A stretch of 64,000 nt of DNA from Latrodectus hesperus (Eukaryota; Arthropoda; Arachnida; Araneae; Theridiidae). A program made the translations under genes and the position numbers. Below are positions 1-64,000 of the stretch, piece after piece; the stretch's first letter is position 1, and each line of letters starts with the position of its first letter. The notes below the pieces were generated by a model. The model saw only the letters and a list, made by a program, of their open reading frames with translations. It ran no database searches and was not told the DNA's origin. The stretch spans positions 82,025,085 through 82,089,084 of the forward strand of contig CM075855.1 of assembly GCA_037975125.1 (NCBI GenBank), given 5' to 3'.

Positions 1-330
1 TCTTTCGTGCGTTTAAATCTGTTTCACACTGTTTAATATTGATCTACAATCAAATTTCAAAATGGTGTGCACCATCATGCAAATACATAATAATGAACGT
101 TCAGAAGAGAAATATGCTATAATACATAACATTCCCTTATTTACTTCCGATACTGATTTAAAAGATAAAAAATAAAAGAGTCTATAATTTCTTGTAAATT
201 CTTTCCATTTTTCATGACATTTATATTTGGTATTAAGTATTTTTAATTATTTACTCATAACAAAACTTTAAGAATACGTTTGTTACGACCGTTTGCATTA
301 CTGCATAACATATACTTCATTTACTGAATA

Positions 331-448
<118 letters not shown>

Positions 449-466
449 TATGTATTCGTTTTTTAG

Positions 467-63816
<63,350 letters not shown>

Positions 63817-64000
63817 GTATGTACTTACAAATCTTGGATAATTTTTATTACTATAATCAAATTTAAAATGTTTGTCTATGAATTACTTTTACATCTTTTA
63901 ATTCACATTTATTTTTATTTATGATAAAATTTGATGATAAATTGTACTTTCAAAACTACACTCTTTAAATATATAATTTAATTAAAAAATTTTGAATGAA

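Overview
The window is extremely AT-rich eukaryotic DNA. It is best read as the interior of one very long plus-strand gene made almost entirely of microexons. I identify 61 intact-looking exons between 467 and 63816. Nearly all are 15-42 nt; the exceptions are two of 75 nt and one of 138 nt. They total 1710 nt (570 codons) in about 63.4 kb, so only about 2.7% of the span is coding. Every exon is a multiple of 3 nt, starts after AG at codon position 2 and ends one base into a codon (phase 1-1), so all exons join in one frame. The spliced product is a glycine-rich repeat protein built from short variants of G-x-G-G-(H/P/K/L)-P-G-F-G. The N-terminal part seen here is richer in Ser, His and Asn. 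A less repetitive C-ward stretch (TQT/QTM exons, then SPGKVTYIDADGNPISG) follows. Neither the start nor the stop codon lies in the window.

Organism: most likely a spider or related arachnid (moderate confidence). The evidence is a 5'-truncated LINE with the C-terminal reverse-transcriptase-cassette sequence, a Tc1/mariner-type transposase relic, two tRNA-headed SINE-like insertions, many (TA)n tracts and a repetitive glycine/proline protein. The protein looks like an extracellular structural or elastomeric product (silk-, glue-, cuticle- or elastin-like), but I cannot match it to a named family.

Layout. 0-15 kb: an exon-intron module with a PSxGS exon plus a Ser/His/Gly/Asn exon is tandemly repeated three times, with a fourth copy of its leading intron at 13.3 kb that feeds NGGHPGF-type exons. 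15-18.6 kb: a long intron with a SINE and dead exons. 18.7-23.3 kb: a three-exon module (SGxFPGFS, KGGHPGFG, K/TGGHPGFG) in three tandem copies, the third cut short and carrying a LINE insertion. 24-33 kb: repeated EGGLGF and SGNQPGFS exons. 33-41 kb: the most varied exons, including ones of only 15 and 18 nt. 41-50.3 kb: a dense array of NGGPGF/NGGHPGF exon pairs with alternating short and long introns. 50.3-54.1 kb: transposon insertions, including a roughly 1 kb inverted-repeat element and a possible solo LTR. 54-64 kb: sparse, larger, less regular exons leading out of the repeat domain.

Apart from transposon relics I find no gene on the minus strand. Most long open frames are translated (TA)n tracts. 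Exon calls rest on reading splice sites, frame and peptide similarity by eye; RNA data would be the decisive test.
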